Position numbers and translations under genes: made by a program
The notes under the pieces: generated by a model
Database searches by the model: none
Told to the model about the DNA's origin: nothing
What the model saw: the letters and a program-made list of their open reading frames with translations, nothing else
Part shown: positions 27,697-40,700 of the stretch, piece after piece
How positions within the stretch are numbered: the stretch's first letter is position 1
How the letters are laid out: each line of letters starts with the position of its first letter
Source of the DNA: Geosiphon pyriformis
Lineage: Eukaryota > Glomeromycota > Glomeromycetes > Archaeosporales > Geosiphonaceae
Direction of reading: 5' to 3'
DNA length: 64,000 bases
NCBI GenBank assembly: GCA_016748015.1
Contig: JAAOMT010000029.1
Location: 112,896 to 176,895 of the forward strand

Positions 27697-28499
27697 ATGA
27701 GCCTTTCTGAACTTTTCAAATACAAATTACCCTATTTTGGGACAAAAACTAGAGTTAAATGGACTAGAATCTTTTTGACCTTTTTGTTTTCATCCTATAT
27801 TTTAGGAGTTTTAAAGGACAAAAACAAGAACTTTCTAGTAAATATGCTAACCGATTATAATATAACTGAAATAAAATACTTTGAGAAGCCTGTTAAGAAT
27901 TTCATTTCAAGAGACATTCCCCACTTTGGAAATTTTATGACGATAGTAGATAGGCAATTTTTTGAATCACCTGTCGTTGATCCTATAATCCTAAATAGTT
28001 TGATTCAAAGTGCAAGTTTCGCAAGCCAGGCAGCATGCCTCACTGGAATAAAATACAAAATGGCACATAATCTTTGGGGTAACGTGTCATCTCCATAAAA
28101 TATCCCAAATTTTTTTGAATTTGCTTAAAATTTTATCTATTTTTACAGCACAAATTTTTATCAACTCCAAATCCAACCCTAAACTCGATTTGTCACGAGA
28201 AGTCATAGTAGTCATCAAGAGCAGCGAATATCAATATAAAGCGTGGAAAACTAGGGAAAAAAAATTCACAAAGTATGTAGAGGGAAACGTTGATTTCAAT
28301 TTTTACAAAAAATGGAAAAAAGCTAGTACCAAATTTTTTGAAATGTGGAATGAGTTTAAATTACAAAATCTAAGTCAGAATGTGATTTACAAAATGAGAT
28401 TTATTGGGTTTGGCATAGGAGGAGGTAAGAATTTTTGTTGAATTTTTAAAAATACTATTTTATCGGTAAATATTTAGTCCAAATGAATTCTAAATTTTT

Positions 28500-28565
<66 letters not shown>

Positions 28566-28950
28566 CTTTTTTTTCTAAATAAAAGTTTATGCCGTATTCG
28601 CAGCACTTGATTTCCCTCAGCCTCAAGGTGAGAAGCACAAAGTAATTACTTTTGGTCAGCCAAGAATGGGAGATCATCAATTCGTAACTTACGTTTGGCA
28701 AAGGTTGTGGATCTATCGTGTAACTTACGCCAATGACCTAATTCCATCATTCCCAAAAGGTGAATATCGACATCTGTCAAAAGAATATTGGATACCTGAG
28801 AGCAATTATTGTGACTGTCAAAGTCATATTGTAAACTTAATTGAATGTTTTCCTAATTCTAATCTTGAAGAAAACCCGGTAAAGAATGTTTAATTTTAAA
28901 ATTTTGTTAACTGTAAAAATTAAGAAAATATACCCTTTATGAGATGAACT

Positions 28951-28994
<44 letters not shown>

Positions 28995-29108
28995 CATTGC
29001 AATGCACAATTTTTTGACAACTCTCGAATGCTAATAAATAAATGGGTAAAAGACAATCACAATGGTCCATACTTTGGCTATGTATTGGGTAAATGTGTTC
29101 GCTTTTGA
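27697..29108 (+). CDS. Class-3 lipase-like protein lacking the catalytic serine
   Basis: Four exons, 27697-28078, 28149-28424, 28586-28878 and 28995-29108, give 354 residues in frame. The fold is that of fungal class-3 lipases (alpha/beta hydrolases). Near residue 212 the nucleophile elbow reads FIGFGIGGVYAVFAAL, where the family has GHSLGG; Gly216 sits where the serine should be and Phe215 replaces the histidine. The rest is kept: 'VITFGQPRMGD', the acid 'YANDLIPSFP' (Asp270) and the histidine in 'NHNGPYFGYVLG' (His339). There are no stops or frameshifts, so it appears maintained as a non-catalytic lipase-like protein, perhaps lipid-binding or regulatory; that role is inferred. A hydrophobic stretch 'IFLTFLFSSYILGVL' near residue 25 may be a membrane or signal anchor. 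Introns 2 and 3 carry very long poly-T tracts. Confidence 0.85.
28503..28565 (+). repeat. Uninterrupted T63 homopolymer in an intron
   Basis: Sixty-three consecutive T, then C and a further T8, inside intron 2 of the lipase-like gene and just upstream of its acceptor (AAAAG at 28585). It may serve as an extreme polypyrimidine tract; its exact length in an assembly is unreliable. Confidence 0.85.
28963..28992 (+). repeat. T30 homopolymer directly before a splice acceptor
   Basis: Thirty T residues run straight into the AG acceptor (28993-28994) of intron 3 of the lipase-like gene, acting as its polypyrimidine tract. Confidence 0.85.
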
Positions 29109-29404
29109 AATAAGAATTTCAACCAAAAATTATTTAAAAGTACCTTTCACTTGTATAAAACTCTGAATTCTGTGAAAACAACATATTTGAAAAATAAGAA
29201 TTTTAAACTAGTTATAATATTCAAATTAAAAGTTACAAGCTGTTTAGATTAAATAATTATAATTTTTAAAAAAACAAATTAAAGAATTATCAGATTATAT
29301 AAGAAAATTTACCAAATATTCTTTAATTAAAGTACAATCAAATTTATTTTAAAATAGTTTCTTTTAAGCAGCATAAATTTTTTAATAAATATTAATAAGA
29401 TACA

Positions 29405-29435
<31 letters not shown>

Positions 29436-30732
29436 TTTGAAATATTAAATAGCTAATTTAAATAAATAAATATGTAAATATCTAATTATATTAGAATATT
29501 TGTATTTTATTTTATTAATAACGGTTAATACTAGAAATATTATTTCGCTAAAAAAAAATTCATTGAAATGGCAGCATGAATTTCTTATTTTTACACCTGC
29601 ATGTCTTAGTGCATTTAATATTTGTTTAGTTCCATCTTTTGAGTCATATTTTTTATGGACCACTGATTTTAAGCAAATTCAATTTTAAATTAAATCTCAA
29701 GTATGAACCAATTATATTTTCGAGATACCAAATAAAGTGGATTTGAAAAATTTCGAGACAAATAGTTCCCGATGAAAAAAAAGAGTACCATGAACAGATC
29801 AAACATTAAATAAGTTTGTTTTAGATGATTCTCAAATAAAAAAAAATATTATTGCATAATAGGGAAATTTTGAGCATATATCGTTAAAGTTTTTTAACAA
29901 AAATACTACCAAATTCGAATTTCTAATCATCATACTGCAGTCTTCATTGCATATCATTACATCACTATTACGTTCATTGTTTTATTAACGTGAAGAGTAA
30001 AAACTAAAAATTTTAATTTTTTTTTATTAGCATATCTCAAAAATATTTATCATGACCATAATCTTGAAATAAAATTACTTCACTGATTCAAATGTTACAT
30101 GAATTTTTTTCCAACTAAAAAAAAATATTTTCTTTAACTTTCTCTAAGCGATGGTTCCATATATGCTAACACCAAATTTTTTTATTCCGGCTTGCGCATT
30201 GGAAATCCCACGTTTCGATCGTTAAACCTAATTTTTTTCAAAGATTAAAAATACTTTAGTTTAGCTTGGAGACAAGGAGGTTAACATAATAAATAGTTAC
30301 AAATCAAAATACTAACTCAGATCATGACCATTTACTACCCTGAGAATATATCAAATTCAAGGATTTTCGTCATTTTGACGCAGCTTGGAATCAAAATCAC
30401 CCAGAAAGGTTAAAATTAAAATTATTGCCTGGAATTCATTTCGCTAATCAAAAAATAGATCAATGCCCTGTCATTATCCAGTTTCATCTTTGCGTCATTC
30501 TTAGCTCTCTCTTTTATTGTTTCAAAAATCTTAATGATGTATCCATGACGAAAGGTAATGTTACGGTGATGCTCAACTAAAAGAATAACTTTTATTAAAA
30601 GGAGGTACATTTTCTTTTTTTTTTCGACACAATTCTTACATCTCTTTAAATTATCTGTCACATCTGTTTCTGTGTGAAAACTCACATCTTTGATTTCTAA
30701 TTCCATTCTTCGTGTTTTAACATATTAAAATA
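29109..30732. other. Intergenic, no supported gene
   Basis: AT-rich stretch with an ATT tract at about 29405-29433. Two minus-strand open frames (29445-29663 and 30422-30706) look partly protein-like but have no recognisable family and are recorded as rejected. Confidence 0.45.
29405..29433. repeat. ATT trinucleotide microsatellite
   Basis: About nine ATT units. Confidence 0.85.
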
Positions 30733-33700
30733 ATGTCTGTACAGCATAACCGTATACCTACTGTGAGCATTGTAAAGGAGGGTAGTCATTTAACCGGCCG
30801 TTACCCAGTAGGAACTAGTATCGGTTGGTGCGAAAATGATGGTGCTCATGAAACTACCACGCTTAGTAAATTTACCCCACAACACTCATTGAAACTTCCA
30901 AGACAAAAAGCTTTCGATTCTCTTGAATATCTATGGAATCTGAAAGAAGGAGAGCTCCCTAGTAATGCCACTATCGAAACCTGGCTTCATGACCTGCACG
31001 AAGCCTCAAAAATTGATACAAGACGCAGAAGGTTGTCCGGTGATGGGGAACGTTTGTTAAAGGATTTTAGGTTACTCTTACGCGTTTTACGTGACGTTTT
31101 ATTCGAAAAGAATTCAGATGAAAAGATTCAACATTTTGTTCGTATTGTGACAAAGGAGAGCAAGCCAGCCGTCTCAGGTGAGTAAAGTTCCATTCGTTTT
31201 TTTGCACATCATCATCATCATCATTAATCCTAGAATATTTATTAGAGGATATCAATAAAGGTGTAGCGAAAGGTACTGAAAAAGCTCCCAAGGTAGAACA
31301 ACGGAGCCATGAAATAAAGGATGAAGTTAAAAGAGGTAAATGATAAATAAAATTCACTTCTGAATTTAATTAACTCTAAACAAATCTAAGTAATACCAAA
31401 AAAAAAAACAACTATAGGATATGAATCAATGCTTATCGTGGCTCAACTCCTAACTACAAATCAGGAATTTAGGGACCTTTTACATGATCTCGTTGTTATT
31501 TTTCGTGATATGTTTGGAGATGCTGCTCTTAAGATTGGTGAATTGGCAAGACCATCTGAAGAAGAGCGTAGACGAGCCTTTGATGGTTATACAGACCGTG
31601 AAGAGGGAAGGGAGGGGTTTAGTGAAGATCGTAGACATTCACACTTCGGACATGGGAATATTCACGCGGGAAACCAATTTTCTGAGCAGCATTCAAGTCC
31701 TCCTCCCATTTCAACTGGGCAACAAATTCCATCAGTGCAGGATTCCGAACAGTCGGACAATATATTTGTAAAGGGTCGACAATATTTGAAGGACCAATTT
31801 ACCGGAAGTCAACACGAAGCTTTTGATCGCACATCTGGTTACGTAACCGAAAAAGTTCCGCCAAAGACTCGTCAAACCTTAATCTACAGACTAAAAACGG
31901 CTTTATATCAAGTTCAAGCAGATGAAAGCTATCAAGAAGCTATTAATTATTTGTTTGAGCTGTCTGCTATATGGGCCAATCAGGCTGCTGGGCTAAGTTC
32001 AGAAGCAGGATCAGCCGCAAAAAACTATACTAGAGAGCCTGCTTATGTTCAAGCTCAATCCTTGTTGAAGGTTTGATTTTTAAAGAAAATTTATTCCACA
32101 AATTTCAATCCCCCAACTAAATTTATTTATTTATTAGCAAATCATTGAAGCTTTTGCTCAAAATAAGTCGCTCGATCCACTCTTTAATGCGATGAATATC
32201 TTTTTCGGTCATGTCCGTCAAGATCCTGCACTTCAACATTACTTTGAGGAGGTTAGTTTGTATAAAAATGACCTTACTTGAAACAAATACCATTTTATAT
32301 TCCTTTTTAACATGCCCACTTTAGGTGAACACATATTTAAAAAGACTTCTCCAAGAGCCTGGTTACTTTGACAATGAAGATAGCAACTACCGTGGGAATG
32401 AATTGATCCAACGAGGGCAAAATTTGTTAGGCGAAAAATATAGACCGGATATGAATCGGTTGAACAATGAAGCTATGGTTTTTCTTAACGCTTTGGTCAC
32501 GGATCCAGTGACGAAACGATTCGGGACAAGTATCAAAGCATTTGGAAAAGACTTGTTGTTGGATGAGTATGTTGATTCGTTATATAATCAAGCCTTTGCC
32601 AATTTATTCAACTAATATCATTTAAATCCGTAGAAATAACAGTCCAACCTTCAAAATGCACCTTTTCCAAGATTTTCGATCAACATTTTTTCCAATCATT
32701 TTCCAACATATTCATCAAATCCCTATCCCACGTATTGAGTATACAGATGAACATTATGATGCTGTTATAGAAAACATGGTTCTGACAAGCGATACTTTCT
32801 TCCCAAATCGCATCAATATTGACGTGAGTAGTAAATCTGGATCGTCCTCGTTACAAAAATGAATAATAAACTCGTATTCACACTTTTTCTTGATTGAATA
32901 CAGGTGAGAAACCATATTACCATCAGCCCTGTCCAAGAAAATGCCGATAAAAATCAGCATTGGTTATATCTTGATGTGCAAGGTCTACATGCAGAGGCTA
33001 AGGATGTCGCGTTTCAATTTAAGAAGAAAACCGGATTCTTGAAACCTATGGAATATGGATCTGCTAAAGTCCAGGTAAATAATTGATCTATGACTTGCAT
33101 CACGTCTGGTGTTATTTCTCGTACCAATTGACTAATTAAGGGATACTTTTTTGCCATTAAATAATACAGGTTGGGCAGCCTGGTAGGGGGGGAATATCCT
33201 TTAACGCTACTTTAACCTTGGGGGAAGATGATGACCAGATGTATAGAGTTAGCGCTGTTCATGTTAACGTTAAGAATCTGAAGGTAATCATTTCCGGGAA
33301 AAAACATGGGTAAGCTATTTTAGTTTTTGAGAGTTACTTTATGTGTGAATTTTTCCTTCAGAAACATCTTAACATTGATTTTTCAAAATATTCTAGGCTT
33401 CTGCTTAAATTATTCAAGCCAACAATCGTCACCTTGATCACAAAGCAAATTGAGCAAAGTCTCGAATCCACAATCCGTGAAACACTCGATTCTACGGCAG
33501 TAGGCTTGTCTAATTTCGTGTCTATGATAAAGACAAAGGCCTGGGACAATCGCCATGATATGGAGGATGATGAATATACTCCTTATCGTGGAAAATCGAG
33601 ACGTAGCTCAACCAAATCATTTCTTGGTGGTTTCTTTAGGCGTAATTTTTCAAAAACTGATAGACGCGGTTCCTTGAGGCATGAGGATCATCAGAAAGGC

Positions 33701-33898
33701 AAAATGAGAGATGATGAAAAAATGTTCGTCGAGCCTTATTCAATAGGCGATAAAAATCATGGATTTGGAAGCGGTGAAGGGGAAGCAAGCCGAACTACTA
33801 ATTTACCCCAATCTGATAAACATCTAAATGGGATACATAAAGTCGCGTATGGCCTTGGCGAACATCCACAGTCTCCGGCTGTAACGGTTAAGCCTTAG
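30733..33898 (+). CDS. HAM1-like fungal protein
   Basis: Nine exons, 30733-31177, 31246-31335, 31418-32070, 32138-32251, 32325-32566, 32643-32823, 32904-33074, 33170-33309 and 33397-33898, give 845 residues in frame. The family is the fungal HAM1-like group (HAM1 N-terminal and C-terminal domains, formerly DUF4449), thought to share the elongated lipid-binding fold of BPI/LBP proteins; its biochemical role is not established. Typical wording includes 'DLVVIFRDMFGDAALKIGEL', 'ARPSEEERRR', 'PIPRIEYTDEHYDAVIENMV' and 'LLLKLFKPTIVTLITKQIEQ'. Two boundaries were decided by family continuity: exon 5 ends at GTATGT (32567) so that LLLD joins PTFKMHLFQDF, and exon 9 begins after TTCTAG (33396), not at the nearer CAG. 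The last 130 residues are polar, basic and low-complexity. No signal peptide or membrane segment is visible. Confidence 0.88.
31208..31225. repeat. CAT trinucleotide tract in an intron
   Basis: Five to six CAT units within the first intron of the HAM1-like gene. Confidence 0.8.
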
Positions 33899-36800
33899 AT
33901 GTCGCATTTTAACTTTTAAATATTGATGGTCTCCAGAATTTCCTCTTTAGTTTTTATTATAATTGTAACAATATTTATTTATGTATTTTAATATTATGAG
34001 CATTGAACTTTTCTAGTATTACATGTTATCTTTCATTTGATTGCAAGAATTTCGAAAAATCCAATTTATCCCTTATAATTTACAAACACCCTTAACTTTT
34101 ATTGTATCTTATCATTCATTAATTCAATTTCACCCCTGCATTATTTAACTGATCTTGAAAAAATAACATTATAAAATTTGAACCTCTTCTGTTCGATTTT
34201 GTCGAAAGAAGGAAACTGAATTTATGTGGAAAACCTTTTGTCCATGAAAGAAAGTAAGCCATGTTATGTAGAGCTTGTATTTTTTACGAATGAGTATTTT
34301 TCATTAGCATGGATTAAAAGGCGAATTTTGATGCAAATATATCTGACACTAATAAGTAATTTTTTGAATTTATCATTTATTTTTACCCTCTTAATGTTTT
34401 TAACCCCATATTTCTTACAGTTGAAATCGTAAAAGCTGTCTCGTACCACTTTTTGTACTGTAATACTATGAAGAAATTATTTTGTTGATCTATAAAATTC
34501 TCATTTCCTTCTTTTTCGATACTTTTTTGTCCTGTTTTTAGAGAACGATTTTCACTGGAAAAATTCTTTCAACGACACTAAATAAAATTATTACCAAGGA
34601 GTTATCTTAAAGATTAAGAGTTCCAATTTGTTCCGAATTCACTCAAGGAGATGACTGTGCTTGCTGCTTGTATATGGGCATTGGGTATCTCTTCTAGCTA
34701 TTTTAGATAAGTCCTTAAAAAAGAAATCTTGGTCCTCGCAGATTTATTCAGTTTTTACTTTCGATTTTCCCTATTCAAAATATTATAGAAATTCATTTTA
34801 TTAACCCTGCCAAGGCTGCACTTATATGATAACACTGATCAATCCTTAAAATAAAAGAAGTCGAATCAAACATGTAATGCCCTTTCAATTTTATAAGATG
34901 ATGGGCTTGATCAATCTTGCAGGTTGTTCTTGCTGGACTTTGCCATCCGAGCTTTAAGTTTTCTTGAGTGTGTAATATCTTGCTCAACTGAGATATATCA
35001 TTCAAAGCATTTTATTCCGGTTGTTTGATGTGCGCGTTGATATCTTAATTTTTTGGATTCACGTCACGCTATTGGTTGATATCTTATAGTCTATTTCTCT
35101 TTCCGGGGCTGTTCGTCAAGATATTCCGTGGTCTCTTCGACATTGAACTCTGACCAGGTCATCTTAAACTTTCTGTTCTTCTTTCTCTCTTTCCCTTTCT
35201 TTATAATGACAACTATGAAATATTAAAATTATTTATATAAATTATTGTATTTACTTGTTTCTATTAATAAAAATACTTTTCTAAGGAATTTCGACAATGA
35301 TGAATTTTTGTGATTATTTGGCGAAAAAAAATTGTTTGGAGTGTTAACACAGATTTAATCTCTTTATTTGTTTTTTTATTTGTTATATTCATTATTTTTG
35401 TAATTCCTAGCTTTTTGCATGTCACCTTCAGTGAAGTTATAACCATTTTTTAAAATTTTTATGGGTGTCTTATCAAATTTCTTAAATGATAACATCGTTG
35501 CATCAAATTTGTTAGTAATTGCCAAATTTTTTTTAATAATGCGTTTAATAAAAGTCATGCTTTTGGTTATAAACAACAATTATGATGTGTATGTATTTTT
35601 GAAATAATTCATATATTTTTCAGTTTTTACCTTGTCACCTTTGAAAATTTCAGGTTAAAAATAAGGTTAACCATTTTTGCACAGAGAGAAAATATTTGTT
35701 ATGCTTAAATTACGTTAATATATGACCGTTTGCATCAAAAAAAAAAAATTTTGCCGATTTTCTCAAGGCTCTAAAGAATTTTAAAAATTAAAAACCTTTA
35801 AGATTGCACCTGCGTGGTTATTTTAATAAAAAAGAAATTCGTCTTTGTTTAATTAAGAACAAATTTATACGGTAAAAATGCTCAAGAAAGAGGTTGCATT
35901 ATTGGGCGGTTCTTTACTTGTGTTAAAAATTGCCTTGACCCATTAGAATTAACAAAAGTGATTAAAAATCTGTTTTTGATTAACGCTCTGAACGTAAAAT
36001 TCTTTGGGAAACTAAAATAAGAAAAATGCCAAAAATTCTGCTTGCTGCCGAAATCTCATCTAAAAATCTAAACTCTTCTTTGGACAGACGAATTCTCTAT
36101 AATTACAGATTCTTATGGAACTTTTCATTCATGGTGTCATAAAAGTAAGTTTTACAACACAAGTAATGGTTAAAAAGTAGATGTAAACCTATCATAGTAT
36201 GGGGGGGGGGGGAGGATGTATTGGGCAAGGTTTGAATCATTTAATTCATGAGCACATGGAAACCTTACATTGAATATAGTTTATTCAATGATTAGGACCA
36301 CAAAAAAAGCAATATTCCAGAAATAACGTTCCAATTAACAAGTGAAAGCTTGGAATTTTAATTTAGCATGACCTCTACAATTGCCAGATCTTAGTCCAAT
36401 AGGAAATATGTGGAGGGAAGTTAAAAAATTGGATTCATTAGAACCGAAGGCCACGAACAGAGGCTAACTTGGAGGAGGCAATCTTTACTGCTTGGAATGC
36501 TATTTCATTAGGGACAATTCTTCAATTTATTGACTTGGTGCAAAACGTGTTAAAGAAGTTATGAAAGGAAAGGGTTACACGATCCATTGGAATTTGGTTT
36601 TTCTTATTGTGAAAAAAAGTTACATAAATAATCATTATTTTTATTCCTAATTTTGTGTCACCCGTCTGTACTTAGAAAGAATTTGTTTTTCTATGAAAAT
36701 AACATTGGACACAAAGATTAAAAATTCGTTCAAGTATACTTCTTCGCTGCTCAAAGAAAAGGTGAGTTTCGAACACTTAATCAAAATAATTTCGGCACGT

Positions 36801-37744
36801 GAGCTTATGGTAAGAAAGTTTTAAATAATTAATGATCTACAATATGAAGGGAGACCGCAGTCCGGAACTTCGGCCCGGTTCTCTTCGAACATTAAAGCCG
36901 TGGGAAGATTATATTCCTCAAAATGACGTAAAATTAGGACATTGTTCAAAATAGAATATTTAGACCTTATTTACAAATTTCTTATTAGGATAGCATAAAA
37001 GCAGTCGAAGCGTGAAAAGAATTAAAGCAACAGAATGTTGAATTGGGATCAAATTATTAATCAAGCCTGCGGCAACTAGAAATATTTTATAGTCGTTTCC
37101 TTAATGAATAACAATACGAATTGAAAATTTTTATAAGATTAACAAAAAGAATACGTACTTCTTTGCTATTAGTAATGAATAAATGGGATTTCTTTTACCC
37201 AAAAGGAATGCCAATAGATCTCCAAGTTTTTGCCTTTTCTAATTCGTGTAACTTGAACCTAATTTCATTATTTGCTTTGCTAATTGGGTTTAATATTAAA
37301 GCCAATTTCAGCTGTAAAATGAACCTCATCAACCCCCGATTTTTCTAATCAGTATCAAAGTTTAATGACCAATAAGTTTTAAACTATTTTCATTATGACA
37401 GGCTCGGTATCTCGGCGAAAAGATCCCTCTCAAGGTAAAGACACGACTCAAATATTCGTGTAACAGATTAATAAAGAGAAATTTCATTATATCTATAAAT
37501 ATAATTTTTTACAATATGTGAATCTCTCAATAGTACTATAAATAGCTGTAAATTCAGGAAAGAAAAGAAAAGAAATTCAGAAAATTGAATTAAAAAAATC
37601 CTTCTTTCAACCAGTTCATAACTCCCACTTTTGGTTGTGAATTTTGGTATAAACAACTGTCAGAACCAAAAAAAAATTTAAATCTTAAATCCTTTTAAAC
37701 AGGATATATTGAATGCGATTAGTTTTTAAAAACTTGAAGCAACC
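33899..37744. other. Intergenic with Tc1/mariner remnant
   Basis: No intact gene. It contains a degenerate Tc1/mariner transposase (about 36050-36640), a G12 run at 36201-36212 inside it, and a CpG-richer patch at about 36840-36930 of unknown meaning. The last few hundred bases precede the ABC transporter and should hold its promoter. Confidence 0.5.
36050..36640 (+). pseudogene. Decayed Tc1/mariner-type transposase
   Basis: Scattered over three plus-strand frames are blocks in the right order for a Tc1/mariner DDE transposase: 'LWTDEFSIITDSYGTFHSWC' near 36080 (family: VLWSDES...YVWR), 'RNNVPINK' near 36325 (family: QDNAPIHK), 'LQLPDLSPIGNMWREVKKLD' near 36380 (family: [20 protein letters not shown]) and 'RVKEVMKGKGYTI' near 36550. 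The second aspartate is replaced by Asn and the third acidic position reads G in PIGN; stops and frame changes separate the blocks. It is an inactive copy. Terminal repeats were not identified. Confidence 0.8.
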
Positions 37745-40700
37745 ATGACAACACCAACAAAAGGGGTCCAAGAAGCTGTGGACAACATACATTTAGACGC
37801 TCCTAACAATCAATTAAGCTTCAATTCCGAAAAAAATCAATCTAAACTCTCCTCGGAAACGCCGATAGACTTCTCTGTAACCGATTTACTTTCACAGGAA
37901 GTAAATTTGAACGGCAAAAGCGAACCTGATAATGGTTTCTCGGAAAAGGAAAAAGATAGCAAGAAACAAAAAGAGAAAGATGACCTAGCAAAAGTTGGTT
38001 TCTTTGAACTATTTCGATTTGCTACACCGGTTGAGAGATTATTCATGTTCCTTGGCTCAATATCTGCCGCAGCTAATGGTTCAGCTTTACCAATAATGAC
38101 CATTGTCTTCTCTGCTTTCATAAAAGCATTTTATAAGTTCGTTAGAGATTATAAAGATGATGGTCAAAAAGCAAAAGATGAATTGACCGACAGTGTGAAC
38201 AAAAATTCTGTCTGGTTTATTATAATGGGAGTTAGTGTCTTTGTACTCAGTTATCTACAGATGACATTGTGGATGATTGCTGGGGAAAGGCAAGCCAAGG
38301 TAAAGACATTTGAAATTTTTAATCAATTTAAATTCAGGGATAACAATGTTAAGCCTATCAAATCAATTATAGCGTATACGAATATTATATTATTCTTCTA
38401 TTCTACGGCAAGATATTGCGTGGTTCGATTCAATTTCTACCGGAGATTTAACAACGCGTATTTCCGGAGATGTAACACTGCTGCAAGAAGGTATATCTGA
38501 AAAAATTGGTTTCATTATACAATACGTCACCACATTTATTGCTGGTTTCGTCATTGCTTTCACTAAAGGTAATTTCTTTCAATTATTTTTTCATTTTCAT
38601 AATGATGAATCAAATTTCTCAAATTCTTTATCTAATTTTCAGGATGGAAGCTCTCCCTCGTTCTCACTTCGGTCATTCCTTTGTTAGTCGCTGCTGGGGG
38701 TGCAATGGCTTATGGTATTTCGAATTCAGCTGTGGATGGTCAAGGTACCTTTTCGAAACTTTACTTGACAAATTTCAAATCATTTTGATATGTGACAAAT
38801 TTTTGAAACTACTTTGAATTTCTGAAAGATGCTTATGGTGCAGCTGGCGCAGTAGCAGAGCAAGTTTTTGGTGGAATCAGGACGGTGGTCGCGTTTGCTG
38901 GTGAAAGGAGGGAAATTGTTCGATATAAGGAGAAAGTAATGATTTTTTTTATTCTAATAGAAACCTTAGATTTGATCGAATTGAATTTTTTCTCACCAAA
39001 TTTTTTTTATTCAAAATGTACAGCTTCAAATTGCATATAAGGTCGGAGTAAAGAAAGCCTTAATTAGTGGTATTGGAATGGGGGCTATTATGGGAATTTT
39101 ATTCTCAACTTATGGGCTTGCTTTCTGGTATGGTGCCAAGCTTGTTGTTAATGGGGAACTAACTGGCGACCAAGTTTTAAACGTCTTTTTTGCTATTATC
39201 ATTGGTGGTATGTATGAATTTCGTCCTTTTTCAATTGTCAAAAAGTGAATCTTTAATTTTTTAAATAACTTTGAGTTTGCCGTAATTTTTATTTTCAAGC
39301 ATTCTCACTTGGTAACGCATCACCAAATTTCTCTTCGGTGGGCAACGCTTTGGGTGCTGCGGCTAAATTATTTGCTATGATCGATCGTGTTCCTCCGATT
39401 GATTCTGCATCAGAGCAAGGCAAAATTCTCGTAAAATCTGATGTCCGTGGTCAAATCGAATTTAAAAACATCAATTTCCACTATCCACAACGTCCTGATG
39501 TTCCAATTTTGAAAAATTTTAATTTGACAATCGAAGCTGGACAAACCGTTGCACTAGTTGGAAGCTCTGGGAGTGGAAAATCAACAATCATCAGTTTACT
39601 GGAACGTTTTTACGACCCAATCAGTGGATCTGTGTCACTTGATGGAGTCGATCTCAAAAACGTTAATATTCAATCACTCAGGACACAAATTGGTCTTGTG
39701 GGCCAAGAACCTGTACTCTTCCCTGAAAGTATTGCACAAAATATTAAATGGGGTGGAATATCGGACGGTCCTGAACCAACTTTAGAAGAAGTTATCGAAG
39801 CTTCCAAGAAGGCTAATGCGCATGAATTTGTTATCGATTTACCAGATCAATATAATTCAATGGTTGGTGAAAAAGGAGCTCTTTTATCAGGTGGCCAGAA
39901 ACAAAGGTACATTTATAATCGGAATTTATTATCAATTTTTTTTTGCGTATGTTGGACTGACTTCATTGTAAATTATAGAATTGCAATAGCACGAGCTCTT
40001 ATTAAAGATCCCGCAATCCTTTTACTCGATGAAGCTACATCTGCTCTTGACACAGAATCCGAACGACTTGTTCAAGACGCTCTCGACGCAGCTTCCACGA
40101 ACCGAACCACCGTTGTGGTCGCTCATCGCTTGTCGACCATAAAAAATGCCGACAAAATCGTCGTAATGCAAAAAGGGGAAATTATGGAAATTGGTCGCCA
40201 TGATGAATTAATTGAGCGAGAAGGCATTTACTATGGGTTGGTCAAAGCTCAGGAACTCAAAACAAAACGCGACGCGCATGATGACAATGATAGCGATGAT
40301 GAAGAATCAATAAGCAGCCAAAACGGTGAAACCATTATAGAAATGGATGAAAAAAAGAAGCAATTTTTGCGGCGTATGTCAACAAAAGCCTCGACAGTTA
40401 AATCTAACGAGGAAATAATAGCTGATGACTATGAACAAAAATCAAAAGAAAAATTACTTCTGATTCGTGTGTTCAAAATGAATTTACCAGAATGGCCAAT
40501 CATTATATTTGGTATTTTGGGGGCCGCCGTCAATGGTGCTATTATGCCATTATTCTCACTGGTCTTTTCCACAATTTTGCAAATATTCTCTAAAACAGAC
40601 GAGTAAGCAAGAAAATATGCTTTCCTCTCTTTCCCGTTTAATATGCTCAATCCTGATTTACCATTTGTATTTTAGCTTACCCCAGATGCGAAAGGATGCA

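Noticed and set aside
29445-29663. Minus-strand frame containing 'KKYDSKDGTKQILNALRHAG'
   Set aside because: The stretch looks protein-like, but the rest is AT-rich filler and no family is recognised; possibly an old gene fragment.
30422-30706. 94-codon minus-strand frame starting 27 nt from the HAM1-like ATG
   Set aside because: Charged helical wording is plausible, but its start almost abuts the divergent gene, leaving no promoter, and no family is recognised.
36840-36930. CpG-richer patch with a short frame 'EGRPQSGTSARFSSN'
   Set aside because: The wording faintly recalls transposase N-terminal 'GRP' boxes, but it lies downstream of the DDE blocks and ends quickly in a stop.
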